DNA from: Gordonia sp049847105
GTDB taxonomy: Bacteria > Actinomycetota > Actinomycetes > Mycobacteriales > Mycobacteriaceae
Direction: 5' to 3'
Assembly: GCF_049847105.1 (NCBI RefSeq)
Contig: NZ_JBNCNS010000003.1
Coordinates: 763,208 to 827,207, forward strand
DNA length: 64,000 nt
Made by a program: the position numbers and the translations under genes. Shown in pieces: positions 25,519 to 34,730 of the stretch; position 1 is the stretch's first letter; each line of letters starts with the position of its first letter. Below the pieces are notes generated by a model. It searched no databases and was not told where the DNA came from. It was given only the letters and a program-made list of their open reading frames with translations.

Positions 25519-26880
25519 TCAGTCGGGGATCCGGTCGGGATGGGCGTCGGCCAGAGCCTCGTCGCGGTCGGCCGCCAGGATGAAACCCATTTCGATCGCT
25601 GACGTTGTGGCCGCTCGGTAATGCCGCTCGTAGTCGTGGCGGCCGACGTATCGCGCGGCCAGGATTTCCGGTGCGATCGGGGTGGTGGAACCGAACAGCA
25701 CGCAGATGCGAGGGACGTCGCCGCCGACGATGCCGCTCAGGATCTCGGTCGGCGCATCCACACACGGGGTGCGGACGCCCCCGCGGACGTTCCCGGCCTC
25801 ATCGACGGCGAATTGATTTGTGTCCGTGCTGTCGTCGAGCTCCAGTGGGGTCGCCATCGGGGGCACCGGGCCGCCGTCGGCCCAGTCGCGCAGGTGGCGC
25901 AACGCGGCGCGCAGCACGAATCGTTGCTGCCCACGGTTGACCGGTGTCGGACACCCGAGCATGTGCTCATACGGCCCGATCTGATGGAGGTCGGCGTGTG
26001 AGGTGCCCGCGATCTCCCAGACACGCAGCCGATCGGTGTCGGGCTGGCGTGCGCGGTAGAAGCGGAAATTCGTCAGCACGTCGGTCTCGGTTTGGACGAT
26101 GAAGACCGGGATGGGCAGATCGCTCCGGATCGTCACCGGCTCCTGAGCGAACACCGCATCGACATCGATGGCGGTGCCAGGCTCTCCCAGATCCAGGCCG
26201 GCGGCCGCGCGGCTGTGGATCAGCAGCCCGTCGAACACCTCGTGCTCGGCGGCGAACAGATTCGCGTAGGTCGTCAACGCCATTGCCGACTGCGATTCGC
26301 CGGCGGCGAGCAGTCGCCGGACGGACAGTCCGCGTAGCGGATGCGAGCCGCCCGAAGCGGACGTTGACAGCAGTGACCGCCCGACGGCCCCGAACAGGTC
26401 GTAACAGTAGGCATCTCCCGGATGATAAAGGCCGGCATAGCGTTCCGGGTCCTTGGCGGCCAGCGTGCCCGATGCGCCTTCACCGAGACCGCCCACGGAG
26501 CCCGGCCCGCCCATCACGCCGGTGTACTGAGCCGAGACGCCGACCCACGCGTATCCGCCTCGGACGAGTTCCTCGGCCAGGTAGGTGTATTCGGGTGCCG
26601 CGTCTGATCCGCTGCTGACGTTCAGCCACTCGACGACGACGGTGCCGTTGAAGTCGGCATCGAGACGCGGCCTGCGCACCAGAACGCGAGTCGCGTACTT
26701 GTCCTCGCCGAGGGGGGCCACCGAACCGGGGCCCGCGTTGGCGTAGCGGGTTGCGACACCGGATGCGGCGTACTCGTTTTCCCGGAAACCGTTGGCCTCC
26801 AGGTCGGGACCGGGGGTGGCGCTCATGATCGAGCAGCCGCCGCCCCCGGTCAGCTCCGTGAAGTCGACTCCCGAGGTCAC
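25519..26880 (-). CDS. Alpha/beta hydrolase domain protein (Abhydrolase_10-like)
   Basis: 453 residues from a GTG that overlaps the stop of the upstream gene (GTGA). Features: VVVEWLNVSSGSDAAPEY, GYAWVGVSAQYTGV, and the elbow LLAAGESQSAMALTTYAN with GESQS as probable nucleophile site; a late AGTSHADLHQIGPYEH may hold the catalytic histidine. The arrangement matches the large uncharacterised alpha/beta-hydrolase-domain proteins of actinobacteria. Likely hydrolyses an ester or lactone made by the neighbouring oxidative enzymes. Confidence 0.75.
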   Translation of the reverse strand: MTSGVDFTELTGGGGCSIMSATPGPDLEANGFRENEYAASGVATRYANAGPGSVAPLGEDKYATRVLVRRPRLDADFNGTVVVEWLNVSSGSDAAPEYTYLAEELVRGGYAWVGVSAQYTGVMGGPGSVGGLGEGASGTLAAKDPERYAGLYHPGDAYCYDLFGAVGRSLLSTSASGGSHPLRGLSVRRLLAAGESQSAMALTTYANLFAAEHEVFDGLLIHSRAAAGLDLGEPGTAIDVDAVFAQEPVTIRSDLPIPVFIVQTETDVLTNFRFYRARQPDTDRLRVWEIAGTSHADLHQIGPYEHMLGCPTPVNRGQQRFVLRAALRHLRDWADGGPVPPMATPLELDDSTDTNQFAVDEAGNVRGGVRTPCVDAPTEILSGIVGGDVPRICVLFGSTTPIAPEILAARYVGRHDYERHYRAATTSAIEMGFILAADRDEALADAHPDRIPD

Positions 26881-27260
26881 TTCTGCTTCTTCTGGTGTTT
26901 CCCGATGACGTTGCCGAACATGAAATGCATCTTGGTGCCCAACGGCCAACCGACGTAATAGCACAGGAAGAGGCTGATCTCCTCCAGTTGTTCGGCCGTC
27001 AGTTCACCGTTGGCCAGCGCTGCACCCGCCTGGATCTCCGCCACGTCGATCTGACCCGCCTGGGCGAGGGCGCCGAGCAGGATCAGGCGGCGGTCGCGGA
27101 CCGAGAGACCCTCCCGCGTCCAGACCTCACCGAACACCTGGTCCGCGGTGTGCGCGAAGAAGTCTCCGGGTCCGTCGGACATCTCCCAGCCGTAGACCTC
27201 GGACATCTTGTCCAAGCCCTTCTGGCGTTGCGGGCTGGTGGTCTCGTCAGCTGACGTCAT
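26877..27260 (-). CDS. Carboxymuconolactone-decarboxylase-family protein
   Basis: 127 residues. SVRDRRLILLGALAQAGQID and an ELTAEQLEEISLFLCYYVGW helix are typical of the CMD/AhpD alpha-helical fold, but the AhpD Cys-x2-Cys pair is absent: only one Cys (in LFLCYY) is seen. Its place corresponds to Rv0771 in the M. tuberculosis CYP51 locus. It overlaps the genes on both sides (ATGA and GTGA). Reaction unknown; not necessarily a decarboxylase. Confidence 0.88.
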   Translation of the reverse strand: MTSADETTSPQRQKGLDKMSEVYGWEMSDGPGDFFAHTADQVFGEVWTREGLSVRDRRLILLGALAQAGQIDVAEIQAGAALANGELTAEQLEEISLFLCYYVGWPLGTKMHFMFGNVIGKHQKKQK

Positions 27261-28144
27261 GAGTCCTCTCCTTCTCGATGCGGCACGCCCAACCCGATGG
27301 CGAAGTCGCGGAGTGCGATGTCGCCGAGCGGCAGATCGACGCCGAGTTCTCGTCCGAGTTCGAGTGCGAGCGACAGGTCCTTCTCGCCGAGTGTGCGTAC
27401 CGGTGTCAAGATGTCATACCAGAAATCGTCGGGTGCGATCTCGTCGGTGGTGTCGCGCAGGATGATCGACCCGGCACCACCGGTGATCGCATCCGTGTGC
27501 CGAACCACCTTGCCCAGTTTGGTGATGCTGATCCCGGCCGCCTCGGCGAGCTTCGAGGCCTCCGCGGCGGCGGTGAACGAGATGAAGTGCAGGAGATTGC
27601 GGGCCAGCTTCATCTTGGTGCCGGCCCCGACGTCGTCGCCGGCGTGGACGAGCATGCCCGCGACGAGACCGAACGGTTCCTTCAGCTGTTCGTATGAGGC
27701 GCGGTCACCACCGACCATGATGGCCAGGCGGCCTTGGTCGGCGCCCGCGGCCCCGCCCGAGATCGGCGCATCCAGCAGGGTCACACCGTGTTCCGCGCAC
27801 TCCGCGGCCAGATCGACGGCGGTCTGGGGGCCGATCGTCGAGTGGACGGTGATGATGGTTCCCGGTCTGGCGGCGCTGAGCAGGCCGCCGTCGCCGGCGA
27901 CCACGGTGCGTACCTGGGTGTCGTCGAGGACGCAGATGCCGATGATGTCGGATTTCGCCGCCAGGTCGCCCAGTGAGGTGGCGGCCGTGGCGCCCTGGTC
28001 GACGACCTTCCCGAGTGCTTCCTCGGAGAGGTCGAAGGCGGTCAGGCCACCCTCCCACTTGGCCAGGCGACCGGCCATCGGCCCGCCGATGTTGCCGAGG
28101 CCGACATAGCCGAGGCGCGCGGGCGCGGTACCCGACTGTGTCAT
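27257..28144 (-). CDS. 3-hydroxyisobutyrate-dehydrogenase-like NAD(P)-dependent oxidoreductase
   Basis: 295 residues; ATG at 28144 overlaps the SDR stop. N-terminal Rossmann GYVGLGNIGGPMAGRLAK, the DAPISGGAAGADQG substrate signature and the GAGTKMKLARN catalytic-lysine motif are all intact, so it should be active as a beta-hydroxyacid dehydrogenase. Corresponds to Rv0770 in the M. tuberculosis locus. The true substrate is probably an intermediate of the pathway encoded around it. Confidence 0.9.
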   Translation of the reverse strand: MTQSGTAPARLGYVGLGNIGGPMAGRLAKWEGGLTAFDLSEEALGKVVDQGATAATSLGDLAAKSDIIGICVLDDTQVRTVVAGDGGLLSAARPGTIITVHSTIGPQTAVDLAAECAEHGVTLLDAPISGGAAGADQGRLAIMVGGDRASYEQLKEPFGLVAGMLVHAGDDVGAGTKMKLARNLLHFISFTAAAEASKLAEAAGISITKLGKVVRHTDAITGGAGSIILRDTTDEIAPDDFWYDILTPVRTLGEKDLSLALELGRELGVDLPLGDIALRDFAIGLGVPHREGEDS

Positions 28145-28890
28145 GAGCGGATGACCTGTCCGCCGTCGACATTGAAGATCTGCCCGGTGACCCAACCGGC
28201 CTCCTCGGACAACAGGAACAGACACATGCCGACCAGGTCCTCGGGGGTGCCGAAGCGCTTGAGCGGCAGCCGGTTGACGATGTCGGCCACCATTTCCTTC
28301 GGCGTGGTGGAACGCGTCGCCTCGGTGTCGATCGGACCCGGCGCGATGGCGTTCACACGGATGTTCTGGCCGCCGAGTTCGGTGGCCAACTGCTGGGTGA
28401 GGCCGTTCACGCCGACCTTCGCGAGGCCGTAGAAGCCGCTGTACAGCCAGGCGGCCGTTGAGGACTGGTTGACGATGGCGCCACCGTCCTTCATGTGCGG
28501 GTAGACCGCGCGGGTGACGTTGAGTGCGCCGTCGAGGTTCACGCTCATGAACTTCTTGTAGTAGTCCCACGGCACCGTGATCAGGAAGTCGAGCTTCATG
28601 CCGCCGTAGATGGCAGCGTTGTTGACCAGGCCGTCGATGGTGCCGTACGCGTCGACCGTGGCGGTTGCCAGCGCCTGCGCCGACTGCTCGTCGGCGACGT
28701 CGGTGTTCACATAGAGGCCGCCGATGTCGGCTGCGACCTGCTTGCCCTGCTCGTCGTTGAGGTCGGCGACCACGACGTTGGCGCCTTCGCCGGCCAGTGC
28801 GCGGGCGTAGGCCTCACCGATACCTCCGGCGGCTCCGGTCACGATGATGGTCTTGCCTGCGAAGCGTTGGTTACGGTCCTCGGAACTCAT
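28141..28890 (-). CDS. Short-chain dehydrogenase/reductase (Rv0769-like position)
   Basis: 249 residues, start at 28890 with AGGA upstream. Cofactor motif IVTGAAGGIGEAYARAL; catalytic Ser in NQSSTAAW and Tyr-x3-Lys in FYGLAKVG; GPIDTEATR and the GQIFNVDGGQV C-terminus are classical SDR. The aspartate in VVADLNDEQ suggests NAD rather than NADP. Second gene of the aldehyde dehydrogenase operon. Confidence 0.9.
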   Translation of the reverse strand: MSSEDRNQRFAGKTIIVTGAAGGIGEAYARALAGEGANVVVADLNDEQGKQVAADIGGLYVNTDVADEQSAQALATATVDAYGTIDGLVNNAAIYGGMKLDFLITVPWDYYKKFMSVNLDGALNVTRAVYPHMKDGGAIVNQSSTAAWLYSGFYGLAKVGVNGLTQQLATELGGQNIRVNAIAPGPIDTEATRSTTPKEMVADIVNRLPLKRFGTPEDLVGMCLFLLSEEAGWVTGQIFNVDGGQVIRS

Positions 28891-28922
28891 TGTCCTGCTT
28901 TCTGTTTGTTGAAGGGTGGTGT

Positions 28923-28966
28923 GGTCTCGATACACTCATCGCCTAGCGGCTCGGAGCTACTCGACC
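28923..28966 (-). repeat. ~44-bp interspersed repeat, copy C
   Basis: Reads GGTCTCGATACACTCATCGC on the plus strand, that is the reverse complement of the repeat at 9356 and 15795. It lies in the 131-bp gap between the SDR start and the aldehyde dehydrogenase stop. Confidence 0.75.
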
Positions 28967-29021
28967 AGCGGTTGGGCTGACCGCCGATCCGCCCGATTGA
29001 GCTTGTCGAAATCGAGATCAC

Positions 29022-30488
29022 TCAGGCCGGCGTCGCGACCGCCTTGCACTCGAGATATTCCTCGAAGCCCGCGACGCCCATCTCCCGGCCGATGCCGGAT
29101 TGCTTGTACCCGCCGAACGGGACGTCGGCGGAGTACCAGATGCCCCCGTTGATCCCCATCGTGCCGGTCCGAACGCCATTGACCACCTTGTCGATCCGTG
29201 CCGTATCCGTACCCCAGACGGCACCGGACAACCCGTACGGCGAGTCGTTGGCGATGCTGATGGCGTCGTCGTCGCCGTCGTGCGGGAGGATGACGAGCAC
29301 CGGACCGAAGATCTCCTCCTGCGCGGCGCGGGCGGAGTTGTCGAGGCCGGAGATCAAGGTCGGCTCGACGAAGTAGCCCTTGGCCTTGTCGGCCGGCCGG
29401 CCGCCGCCGATCTCGACGGTGCCGCCCTCGGTCTTCGCGAGTTCGATGTAGGACTCGACACGATTGCGCTGGGTGGCGGAGATCAAAGGGCCACAGATGG
29501 TTCCGGCGTCGCTCGGATCACCGGCCCCGAGTCCGGCCAGCGAGTCGCGGGTCGCGGTGATCGCCTCGTCGAGCTTCTCCCGCGGGACGAGGAGACGGGT
29601 GGTGATGGCGCAGCCCTGTCCGGCGTGGGTGACCACGTTGAATGCGGCCATCGAGCAGGCGGAAGCGAGGTCGGCGTCGTCGAGGACGATGAACGCCGAC
29701 TTGCCTCCGAGTTCCAGGAACACTTTCTTCAGGGTTTCGGCAGCGCCGGCCATCACCTTCTTGCCGGTTGCGGTGGACCCGGTGAAGGACACCAGATCCA
29801 CACGCGGATCGGTGGACAGCTGCGCGCCCAGCGCGTGATCGGTGGAGGTGACGATGTTGATCACGCCCGGTGGGAAGTCGGTCTCCTCGGCGATGACCTT
29901 GCCCACCAGGGCGGCGCACCACGGGGTGTCGGGCGCGGGCTTGAGCACCACGGTGCAGCCTGCGGCCAACGCCGGCCCGATCTTGGCGAAGTTGATCTGG
30001 TGCGGGAAGTTCCACGGCGTGATCGCGCCGACCACACCGGCTGCCTCCTTGCGGATCTCCCGGACGTTCTTGATGCCCATCGGCTTGGCCTGGCCGAGGT
30101 CGGTGGTCCACTGATAACTCTCGGCCAAGTCGGCGAAGTAGCCGAGATCGGTGACCGGTCCCTCGAATTGCGGTCCGCTGGTGAGGAACACGGGGCAACC
30201 GACCTCGGCCACCGTCAGGTCGCGCAGCTCGTCGCCGTGGGCCAGGAGCGCGTCGCGTAATTGGCGGAGGCAGCGGGCCCGCAATGTGTGGTCGCGCGAC
30301 CATTCGGTGGTGTCAAAGGCGACGCGGGCGGCGGCGATGGCCGCGTCCATGTCGGCCGCGGTGGCGTCGGCGGCCTGGCCGAGGATCTCCTCGGTGGCCG
30401 GGTTCACGACATCGAAGGTGCCGCCCCCACCGGGGGTGAGCTTGCCGTCGATCAGCAGTTCCGACGACGATGCAGGACGTAAGGACAT
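29022..30488 (-). CDS. Aldehyde dehydrogenase (Rv0768/AldA-like position)
   Basis: 488 residues from the ATG at 30488, which has GGAG 9 bases upstream; an ATG at 30503 would add five residues. Intact family motifs: PWNFPHQINFAKIGPALAAG, catalytic Glu in FLELGGKSAF, catalytic Cys in HAGQGCAITTR, EEIFGPVLVI and GGIWYSADVPFGGYKQSGIG. Oxidises an aldehyde to the acid with NAD(P). First gene of the minus-strand operon and divergent from the TetR gene, matching the Rv0767c/Rv0768 arrangement. Confidence 0.92.
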   Translation of the reverse strand: MSLRPASSSELLIDGKLTPGGGGTFDVVNPATEEILGQAADATAADMDAAIAAARVAFDTTEWSRDHTLRARCLRQLRDALLAHGDELRDLTVAEVGCPVFLTSGPQFEGPVTDLGYFADLAESYQWTTDLGQAKPMGIKNVREIRKEAAGVVGAITPWNFPHQINFAKIGPALAAGCTVVLKPAPDTPWCAALVGKVIAEETDFPPGVINIVTSTDHALGAQLSTDPRVDLVSFTGSTATGKKVMAGAAETLKKVFLELGGKSAFIVLDDADLASACSMAAFNVVTHAGQGCAITTRLLVPREKLDEAITATRDSLAGLGAGDPSDAGTICGPLISATQRNRVESYIELAKTEGGTVEIGGGRPADKAKGYFVEPTLISGLDNSARAAQEEIFGPVLVILPHDGDDDAISIANDSPYGLSGAVWGTDTARIDKVVNGVRTGTMGINGGIWYSADVPFGGYKQSGIGREMGVAGFEEYLECKAVATPA

Positions 30489-30510
30489 TGGCTGGAACTC
30501 CATCTGGACA

Positions 30511-30540
30511 GGTGTCTGGACTCAAGTTCAAACCTAGTGT
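30511..30540. promoter_or_regulatory. Divergent promoter/operator region of the CYP51 locus
   Basis: The 64-bp gap between the aldehyde dehydrogenase and TetR starts has a direct repeat of TCTGGAC 4-5 bases apart and a short inverted GACA/TGTC around GG. A TAGTGT hexamer at about 30535 could be a -10 box; it sits so near the 30553 ATG, with no Shine-Dalgarno, that the TetR mRNA may be almost leaderless. Confidence 0.35.
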
Positions 30541-30552
30541 AGCCTCGCTCAC

Positions 30553-31134
30553 ATGTCCAGTCCTGTATCCCAGGAATCCACTCGCCGAAGATTGACCCAG
30601 CAGCAGGCCGAGACCGTCACGAGATTGACGGATGCCGCGGTCGAGGTGCTGAACGACGAGGGATTCGACGGACTCACAGTCCGAACCGTGGCCAAGTTGG
30701 CGGGTGTCGCACCCGCGACCGCCTACACCTACTTCTCGTCGAAGAGTCACCTGGTAGCCGAGGTCTTCTGGCGTCGGCTCAGCGCCGGGGTCGGTGAGCC
30801 CGACCTGTCGGTGGCACCCGCCGAGCGGGTGGCGGAGGTGCTTCGCGAGGTGTCGATGGTGGTCGCGGGGGAGGGGCAGCTCGGTGGCGCGGTCACGATG
30901 GCTCTCCTGGGCACCGATCCCGACGTGGAACACCTCCGGCTGCGGATCGGCGGGTTCATCCGCCGACGTCTCGCCGAGGCTCTGGAGGTGGAGCCGGAGA
31001 ACCCGGGCCCCCTCCTCGATGCACTGGAGATGATCTACGCCGGCGGTCTGGTGCACGCGGGAATGGGCCACATGACGTACGAGCAGACCTCCGAACGTCT
31101 TGTCGCAGCCGCACATCTACTGATGGAGAAGTGA
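30553..31134 (+). CDS. TetR-family regulator (Rv0767c-like position)
   Basis: 193 residues. HTH at about 22-65: RLTDAAVEVLNDEGFDGLTV, AKLAGVAPATAYTYFSSKSH. No Shine-Dalgarno is visible and a -10-like TAGTGT is very close, suggesting leaderless or weak translation. It heads the plus-strand CYP51 operon and is divergent from the aldehyde dehydrogenase operon, so it is the natural candidate to control both. Its stop overlaps the P450 start. Confidence 0.92.
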   Translation: MSSPVSQESTRRRLTQQQAETVTRLTDAAVEVLNDEGFDGLTVRTVAKLAGVAPATAYTYFSSKSHLVAEVFWRRLSAGVGEPDLSVAPAERVAEVLREVSMVVAGEGQLGGAVTMALLGTDPDVEHLRLRIGGFIRRRLAEALEVEPENPGPLLDALEMIYAGGLVHAGMGHMTYEQTSERLVAAAHLLMEK

Positions 31135-32375
31135 TGACCGAAACCGCCACGGGAACGGGGATGGAGCATCTCGTCCCGTTCGACCCGTATGCGTATGACT
31201 TCCACGAGGATCCATACCCGACATACGACCGGCTTCGCCGCGAGGCGCCGGTCTATCACAATGCGGCGATGGACTTCTGGGCGCTGGCCCGCCACGAGGA
31301 TGTCCGCGCCGGATTCCGGGACAGTGTGAAGCTGTCCAACAGCTGGGGCGTGTCCATGGATCCGTCCTCGTATGGTCCGGATGCGCACAAGTCGATGTCG
31401 TTCCTGGCCATGGACGATCCGAAGCACATGCGGATCCGCAAGCTGGTCTCCAAGGGCTTCACCCCTCGCCGGGTCGGCGACCTGTCCGGACGGATCACGG
31501 CGCTGACCCACCAGCACTGGAGCAAGTGCCTCGACATGGGCGAGTTCGATTACATCGCCGACTTCGCGGGTCTGCTGCCGATGGACGTGGTGTCCGAACT
31601 ACTCGGTGTGCCGGAGGCCGATCGCGCGCATCTCCGGCATCAGTCGGATCTGCTGCTGCATCGGGAAGAGGGTGTTCTCGACATCCCGGAAGCGGCGATC
31701 TACGCCTACATCGAGCTGCACAAGTACTATTCGGAGCTGATCGCCGATCGCCGCAAGAACCTCGGGGACGACCTGGTGTCGGCCCTGGTCGAGGCGGAGG
31801 TCGACGACGACGCGACCGGCGAGAAGATCCGCCTGACCGAAGACGAGATCGTCGGGTTCATGGTCCTGATGGTCGTCGCCGGTAACGAGACGACCACCAA
31901 ACTCCTTGCCAATGCGCTGTATTGGGGTTGGCGCAACCCTGACGAGCTCGCGAAGCCGCTGGCCGATCCCGATGCAGTCGCAGACTGGACCGAAGAGACA
32001 CTGCGCTACGACAACTCCACTCAGATGGTGCTGCGTCGCGTACTCTCCGATGTCGAGTACGGTGGCCTGACGATCCCCGCGGGGGAGCGGGTCCTGCTGC
32101 TGGTCGGCTCGGGCAACCGGGACGTGGACGTCTTCGGCGCCGATGCCGCCGAGTACCAGATCGGCCGGGATTGCAGCCAGGCGCTGTTGAGTTTCGGGCT
32201 GGGTACACATTTCTGCCTCGGCGCACACCTGGCCCGACTGGAGTCCAACATCGGCCTGGGTGAGGTTGCCCGTTCCATCCGCAGTGTCGACATCGACATC
32301 GACAACGCGGTCCGCGTCCATTCGGTGAACGTGCGCGGATTCGCGGAACTCCCCGTGAAAGTGAAGGTGCGCTGA
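31134..32375 (+). CDS. Cytochrome P450, CYP123-like
   Basis: 413 residues; the ATG at 31134 overlaps the TetR stop (TGATG), with a GTG three bases earlier as alternative. Motifs: I-helix VVAGNETTTKLLANA, K-helix EETLRYDNS (E-x2-R), and heme loop SFGLGTHFCLGAHLARLE with Cys361. Soluble class I P450 that needs a ferredoxin and reductase. Between TetR and SDR-CYP51 it holds the position of CYP123 (Rv0766c) in M. tuberculosis; subfamily assignment rests mainly on this synteny. Confidence 0.88.
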   Translation: MTETATGTGMEHLVPFDPYAYDFHEDPYPTYDRLRREAPVYHNAAMDFWALARHEDVRAGFRDSVKLSNSWGVSMDPSSYGPDAHKSMSFLAMDDPKHMRIRKLVSKGFTPRRVGDLSGRITALTHQHWSKCLDMGEFDYIADFAGLLPMDVVSELLGVPEADRAHLRHQSDLLLHREEGVLDIPEAAIYAYIELHKYYSELIADRRKNLGDDLVSALVEAEVDDDATGEKIRLTEDEIVGFMVLMVVAGNETTTKLLANALYWGWRNPDELAKPLADPDAVADWTEETLRYDNSTQMVLRRVLSDVEYGGLTIPAGERVLLLVGSGNRDVDVFGADAAEYQIGRDCSQALLSFGLGTHFCLGAHLARLESNIGLGEVARSIRSVDIDIDNAVRVHSVNVRGFAELPVKVKVR

Positions 32376-33175
32376 TGGCGTTCATCCCTCATCCCGATCG
32401 TCGCCCCGTGCTGGTGGCCGGCGCATCATCGGGCATTGGTGCCGCGACTGCCGAGGTCCTCGCCGCCGCAGGCTATCCGGTGGCGCTTGCCGCGCGACGG
32501 GTGGAGAAACTGCAGGAACTGACCGACAAGATCATCGCAGCCGGCGGGGAGGCGGTTGCGGTCCCGCTGGACATCACCGACGAGGCTTCTGTCACCGAGT
32601 GCGTCGCGAAAGCGCAAGCCGCGCTGGGTGATCTGGAGATCGTCGTGAGCGGCGCCGGCGACCTCGCCGTGGGGCTGTCATATGAGGTGAGCCCCGAAGA
32701 CTTCGCCTCACAGATCGACATCCACCTCGTCGGAGCCCATCGTCTCTACCGTGCCGTCGTGCCGGGCATGATCGAGCGGCGACGCGGCGACTACGTGTTC
32801 ATCGGCTCCGACGTCGTCCTTCACCCGCGGCCGTGGTCCTCGGCGTACGTGGCTGCCAAAGCCGGCATCGACGGGCTGGTCGCCACTGCGCAACTCGAGT
32901 TGGAGGGAACCGGCGTGCGTGCCAGCGTGATCCGGCCCGGCCAGGTGCTGACCGGCATGGGCATGGATCTCGATCAGAAGACCACCGAACTGATGCTGAA
33001 CGACTGGATCCGGCACGGACTCGCCCGGCACGGCAACTTCCTGGAGCCCGGGCACATCGCCCAGGCCGTGTCGGCGATCGTCACCATGCCGCGCGGCGCG
33101 CACATGCGCGTGGTCGAGGTGGAGGCCGAGGGCGCCCTCACACGTGACAAGAAGCCTGAAGGAGAACAGCGATGA
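32375..33175 (+). CDS. Short-chain dehydrogenase/reductase (Rv0765c-like position)
   Basis: 266 residues, starting inside the P450 stop (TGATG) and ending inside the CYP51 start (ATGA). Cofactor motif VAGASSGIGAATAEVLAAAG, then ALAARRVEKL (Arg pair suggests NADP); Tyr-x3-Lys in SAYVAAKAGIDGL. Being wedged between two P450 genes suggests it oxidises or reduces a product of one of them. Confidence 0.9.
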   Translation: MAFIPHPDRRPVLVAGASSGIGAATAEVLAAAGYPVALAARRVEKLQELTDKIIAAGGEAVAVPLDITDEASVTECVAKAQAALGDLEIVVSGAGDLAVGLSYEVSPEDFASQIDIHLVGAHRLYRAVVPGMIERRRGDYVFIGSDVVLHPRPWSSAYVAAKAGIDGLVATAQLELEGTGVRASVIRPGQVLTGMGMDLDQKTTELMLNDWIRHGLARHGNFLEPGHIAQAVSAIVTMPRGAHMRVVEVEAEGALTRDKKPEGEQR

Positions 33176-34515
33176 CTGCTCTGACCCAACCGAAGCGCGT
33201 CTCCCGTGGAGAAGGCGAACACGGACATCTCGACGAGCTGGCCAGCGACCCCATCTCGTTGTTCTGGCGGATCCGCGAGGAGTGCGGCGACGTCGGGATG
33301 TTCCAGCTCGCCGATCGTGAGGTGGTCCTGGTCTCCGGTGCCGCCGCCAACGAGGAGTTCTTCCGGGCGCCGGAGGAGGATCTCGACCAGGCCGCCGCAT
33401 ACCCGTTCATGACCCCGGTCTTCGGTGAGGGCGTCGTCTTCGACACCGACCCGGAGGAGCGTTCCAAGGCCATCCACAATGCGGCGCTCAAGGGCCCGCA
33501 CATGAAACAGCACGCGGTGACCATCCCCAACGAGGTCGAGCGCATCATCGCGCAATGGGGTGACGAAGGCGAGATCGACCTGCTCGAGTTCTTTGCCGAG
33601 CTGACGCTGTACACCTCGTCGGCCTGCCTGATCGGCAGGAAGTTCCGGGAAAGTCTGAACGGACACATCGCGCATCTGTTCCATGATCTGGAAAAGGGTA
33701 CCGATCCGATCGCATACGTCGACTACAAGGCCGACATCGAGAGCTTCCGCAAGCGCGACGAGGCTCGCGCAGAGCTGGTCGAGTTCATCCAGGGCGTGAT
33801 GAACGACCGCATCGCGAATCCGACGGAGAACAAAGAAGATCGCGATCTGATGGACGTCTTGGTCCAGGTCGGCTTCGATGCGAACACCATCACCGGCATG
33901 TTCATCTCGATGATGTTCGCGGGTCACCACACCACCTCGGGCACCGCGGCCTGGACGTTGATCGAGTTGTTGCGCAATCCCGAATACATGGCTCGGGTGT
34001 ACGGCGAACTCGATGAGATCTATGGAGAAACCCCGGCCGGGGAGCGTCCCGAGTACACGTTCGCCCATACCAGGCAGATGCCTCAGCTGGAGAATGCTCT
34101 CAAGGAGGCGCTGCGGCTGCACCCGCCGTTGATCGTTCTGATGCGGGTGGTGCAGAAGGATTTCCACGTCGAGGACTTCGAGATCAAGGCCGGCCAGTCG
34201 ATCGCCGTGTCGCCCGCGATCTCGAACCGACTGCCGGAGGACTTTCCGGAACCGGACACCTTCGATCCCGACCGCTACGACAAGCCGCGGCAGGAAGACA
34301 TCGTCAATCGGTGGACCTGGATTCCCTTCGGAGCAGGTCGGCATCGTTGTGTGGGAGCGCAATTCGCCATCATGCAGCTCAAGGCGATCTTCTCGGTGCT
34401 GTTCCAGAATTACGAGTTCGAGATGCTGCAGCCGTCGGAGTCCTATCGTAACGATCACTCCAAGATGGTCGTGCAGCTCCAGCAGCCGTGCCGTGTGAAG
34501 TATCGGAAGCGGTGA
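33172..34515 (+). CDS. cyp51: Sterol 14-alpha demethylase, CYP51
   Basis: 447 residues, about the length of M. tuberculosis CYP51. Heme loop IPFGAGRHRCVGAQFA with Cys393; I-helix MFAGHHTTSGTAAW with the CYP51-type His before Thr; K-helix KEALRLHPP; and the N-terminal AYPFMTPVFGEGVVFD stretch (B-helix/B' region) is diagnostic. Removes the 14-alpha methyl of sterols using electrons from ferredoxin. The 3Fe-4S ferredoxin gene follows 6 bp later. The bacterium is not expected to make sterols, so the substrate may be an exogenous or unusual sterol. Confidence 0.95.
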   Translation: MTALTQPKRVSRGEGEHGHLDELASDPISLFWRIREECGDVGMFQLADREVVLVSGAAANEEFFRAPEEDLDQAAAYPFMTPVFGEGVVFDTDPEERSKAIHNAALKGPHMKQHAVTIPNEVERIIAQWGDEGEIDLLEFFAELTLYTSSACLIGRKFRESLNGHIAHLFHDLEKGTDPIAYVDYKADIESFRKRDEARAELVEFIQGVMNDRIANPTENKEDRDLMDVLVQVGFDANTITGMFISMMFAGHHTTSGTAAWTLIELLRNPEYMARVYGELDEIYGETPAGERPEYTFAHTRQMPQLENALKEALRLHPPLIVLMRVVQKDFHVEDFEIKAGQSIAVSPAISNRLPEDFPEPDTFDPDRYDKPRQEDIVNRWTWIPFGAGRHRCVGAQFAIMQLKAIFSVLFQNYEFEMLQPSESYRNDHSKMVVQLQQPCRVKYRKR

Positions 34516-34521
34516 TCGACA

Positions 34522-34719
34522 GTGCGTGTCGAGGTTGACCTGGACTTGTGCCAGGGACACGGAATGTGCGAGATGGAGGCGCCCGACGTCTTTGAGGCGC
34601 ACCGCGATCATGTCGAGATCCTCGACAAGGAACCCGACGAGAATCGCCGCGCCGAGGTCGAGGCCGCGGTGATGTACTGCCCGACCCAAGCTCTGAAAAT
34701 TGTCGAAGACGACGAGTGA
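34522..34719 (+). CDS. [3Fe-4S] ferredoxin, partner of CYP51
   Basis: 65 residues from a GTG. Cluster ligands Cys in DLCQGHGMCEMEAP (C-x5-C) and MYCPTQAL (CP), giving the three-cysteine pattern of P450-dedicated 3Fe-4S ferredoxins; His in the middle position (QGHGM) fits the mycobacterial type. Probably carries electrons from a reductase such as FprB to CYP51 and the CYP123-like enzyme. Equivalent to Rv0763c. Confidence 0.92.
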   Translation: MRVEVDLDLCQGHGMCEMEAPDVFEAHRDHVEILDKEPDENRRAEVEAAVMYCPTQALKIVEDDE

Positions 34720-34730
34720 AGTGGAGTGAC

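Noticed and set aside
32974..34689. 571-aa antisense open frame over CYP51
   Set aside because: CYP51 on the plus strand has all P450 motifs; the antisense frame has none.
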